A DNA stretch of 27,262 bases from Prorocentrum cordatum (Eukaryota; Sar; Dinophyceae; Prorocentrales; Prorocentraceae), in assembly GCA_963575745.1 (NCBI GenBank), contig CAUYUJ010018330.1, positions 32,501-59,762 of the forward strand, in the 5' to 3' direction. The notes under the pieces are model-generated. The model was not told the DNA's origin. It saw only the letters and a program-made list of their open reading frames with translations, and ran no database searches. This document shows positions 25,427-27,262 of the stretch, piece by piece. The first letter of the stretch is position 1. Each line of letters opens with the position of its first letter. Position numbers and translations under genes: made by a program.

Positions 25427-25480
25427 ATAGTAGTAATAATAGTAATAGTAATCGTAGCAGTACAAATATAGCAGTACTAC

Positions 25481-25525
<45 letters not shown>

Positions 25526-25689
25526 CAGTAGTGGTGGTAGTAGTAGTAAAAGTAGTACAAGTGGTAGTGGTGAGAGTATTCGTGCTAATTGTCCTGGCCG
25601 TAGTCGTAGTCGTCGTCGTAGTAGTCGAAGTCGTAGTAGTAGTAGCAGTAGTAGTAGTAGTAGTAGTAGTGCTAGTGATAGAAGTAATG

Positions 25690-25691
25690 AA

Positions 25692-25731
<40 letters not shown>

Positions 25732-25735
25732 TTAC
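25690..25735 (-). repeat. Strand-switched (ACT)n block
   Basis: The plus strand changes from AGT to about fourteen ACT units (25691-25732) and back. The preceding (AGT)n at about 25640-25672 is its reverse complement, so the two can fold into a hairpin. Confidence 0.9.
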
Positions 25736-25818
25736 AGCTGGTAGTAGCGGTGATAACCACAGTAGTCGTAGTAGAATTAGTAGTAGTAGTAGCAGTAGTA
25801 GGAGTAGTAGTAGTGGTA

Positions 25819-25902
25819 CAAAAAAAACACAAAGAAAATAAGAAAAAAAGAACAAAAGTAAAAATATAAAAAATATATAAAATTAAATAAAAAAAAAAGT
25901 TT
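25819..25902 (+). repeat. A-rich island inside the (GTA)n tract
   Basis: About 84 bp, over three quarters A (AAAAAAAACACAAAGAAAAT ... AAATTAAATAAAAAAAAAAG then TTTCG). In composition and in its AACAAAAG and AAAG-YTTCG words it resembles the island at 19930-20068. Confidence 0.9.
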
Positions 25903-26087
25903 CGTAGTCGCAGTCGTAGGGCGTCGTGTGGTAGTAATTCTAATATGAGTAAGTCGTAGTAGTAGTACTGTGGAAGGTGATGTTTTTGTAGTTGTGAGTA
26001 GTAGTAAGTAATATAGTAAGGGAGTAGTAGTAAGTAGTAGTAGTAGTAGTGGTAGTAGTAGTACTACTAGTAGTAGTAGTAGTAGTC

Positions 26088-26121
<34 letters not shown>

Positions 26122-26132
26122 CAATCGTCGTC

Positions 26133-26169
<37 letters not shown>

Positions 26170-26218
26170 CAGAAGTAGTAGTGCGAGTAATAGTTGTAGT
26201 AGTAACTATTCGAAGCAA

Positions 26219-26252
<34 letters not shown>

Positions 26253-26376
26253 GGGAGTAGTGGTCGCAGGAGTACTAACAGTAAACATAGTCGAAGTCGC
26301 AGTTGCAGTCGTAGTCGTAGTAATAATAGTCGTTGTCGTCGTCGTAATCGTAGTCGTAGTCGTAGAAGTAGAAGGC

Positions 26377-26407
<31 letters not shown>

Positions 26408-26572
26408 CAGTAGTTGTTGTTGTAGCTGCAGTAGTGGCAACAGTAAGAGTAGCAGTAGTACTAGTCGTAGTAGTGGTAGTAGGAGTAGAAGTAATAGTAG
26501 GAGTAGTAGTGGTAATCGTAGTGGGAGTAGTAGTAGTAGTACTAATAGTAGAAGTAGTAGTGCGAGTACTCA

Positions 26573-26638
<66 letters not shown>

Positions 26639-26652
26639 GAGTAGTAGTAGTT

Positions 26653-26727
<75 letters not shown>

Positions 26728-26759
26728 CTAGTAGTAGTCTAGTAGTTGTAGGAGTAGTG

Positions 26760-26843
<84 letters not shown>

Positions 26844-26859
26844 CGAGTAGTAGTAGTAA

Positions 26860-26922
<63 letters not shown>

Positions 26923-26925
26923 TAG

Positions 26926-26976
<51 letters not shown>

Positions 26977-26987
26977 AGTAGTAGTAC

Positions 26988-27032
<45 letters not shown>

Positions 27033-27262
27033 AGTAGTAGTAGTAGTATAGTCGTAGTAGTAGTAGTAGTAGTAGTAGTAGGTAGTAGTAGTGTAGCAGT
27101 AGTAGAGTAGTAGTAGTAGTAGGAGTAGTAGTAGTAGCAGTAGTAGTAGTAGTAGTAGTAGGAGTAGTAGTAGTGGTAGTAGTAGTAGTAGTACTAGTAG
27201 TAGTAGTAGTAGCCGTAGTCGTAGTAGTAGTAGTAGTAATAGTAGTAGTAGTAGTAGTCGTA

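Larger units (their letters stand above)
25015..27262. repeat. (GTA)n microsatellite expansion, over 2.2 kb
   Basis: Imperfect GTA/TAG/AGT repeat to the window edge, with GTC, GCA, GGT and AAT variants. Poly-Val, poly-Ser and poly-Thr/Leu frames on both strands are artefacts of the repeat. Variants cluster at 25260-25340 and 26180-26350; 26580-27040 is nearly pure. It begins exactly where the retroelement endonuclease breaks off. Confidence 0.97.

Noticed and set aside
25024-26981. Poly-Val, poly-Ser and poly-Thr frames of up to 310 residues at the right end.
   Set aside because: Products of the (GTA)n repeat with no non-repetitive segment.

Overview
This is nuclear DNA of a dinoflagellate. 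The decisive evidence is three relics of the dinoflagellate spliced leader (SL, the 22-nt sequence trans-spliced onto their mRNAs), each just upstream of a minus-strand reading frame. Other support: very GC-rich, gene-poor DNA packed with tandem repeats and trinucleotide microsatellites; genes with no visible introns; a secreted protein with a GDPH motif; and decayed retroelement and recombinase domains. The species cannot be named from this window. A run of 100 N (14663-14762) shows it is part of a scaffolded draft assembly.

Only three reading frames look like credible host genes, all on the minus strand. They are a secreted GDPH/VWD-like protein (3951-4982), a membrane RING-H2 E3 ligase candidate (18154-18708), and the N-terminal part of a Cys- and Pro-rich protein that runs into the assembly gap (14763-15100). 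Each has SL-derived sequence 45-125 bp upstream of its first ATG, which is what a processed, trans-spliced mRNA copied back into the genome would leave. They appear to be retrogenes scattered in a repeat desert, not an operon.

Layout. 1-2035: (GTA)n, a diverged copy of an 88-90 bp satellite, T-rich 24-bp repeats and an array with ~10.5-bp periodicity. 2200-3625: a large inverted composite of CAT/GAT microsatellite and 89-bp satellite. 3951-5127: the VWD-like retrogene with its SL relic. 5128-6814: a second 10.5-bp array and a 103-bp satellite open in nearly all six frames. 6879-8400: short repeats, a perfect 59-bp-arm palindrome and the first copy of an interspersed repeat here called R. 8500-14660: microsatellites, three more R copies, duplications and G/C-run hairpins. 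14763-16860: the gapped Zn-like gene with four or five tandem SL relics, then a tyrosine-recombinase relic. 16911-18040: a 181-215 bp satellite and (CA)n. 18154-18815: the RING retrogene with two tandem SL relics. 19011-20310: an unassigned coding-like fragment and a 90-bp satellite split by an A-rich island. 20690-22600: a GGA tract and the longest 10.5-bp array. 22622-25014: a LINE-type retroelement relic (OTU-like protease, C2H2 zinc finger, start of an APE-type endonuclease). 25015-27262: more than 2.2 kb of (GTA)n.

The most interesting signals are the SL relics in graded states (one, two, and four or five units), the CCAAG/CTTGG arrays phased at about the DNA helical repeat at four separate loci, and a short boundary module that recurs beside unrelated satellites.
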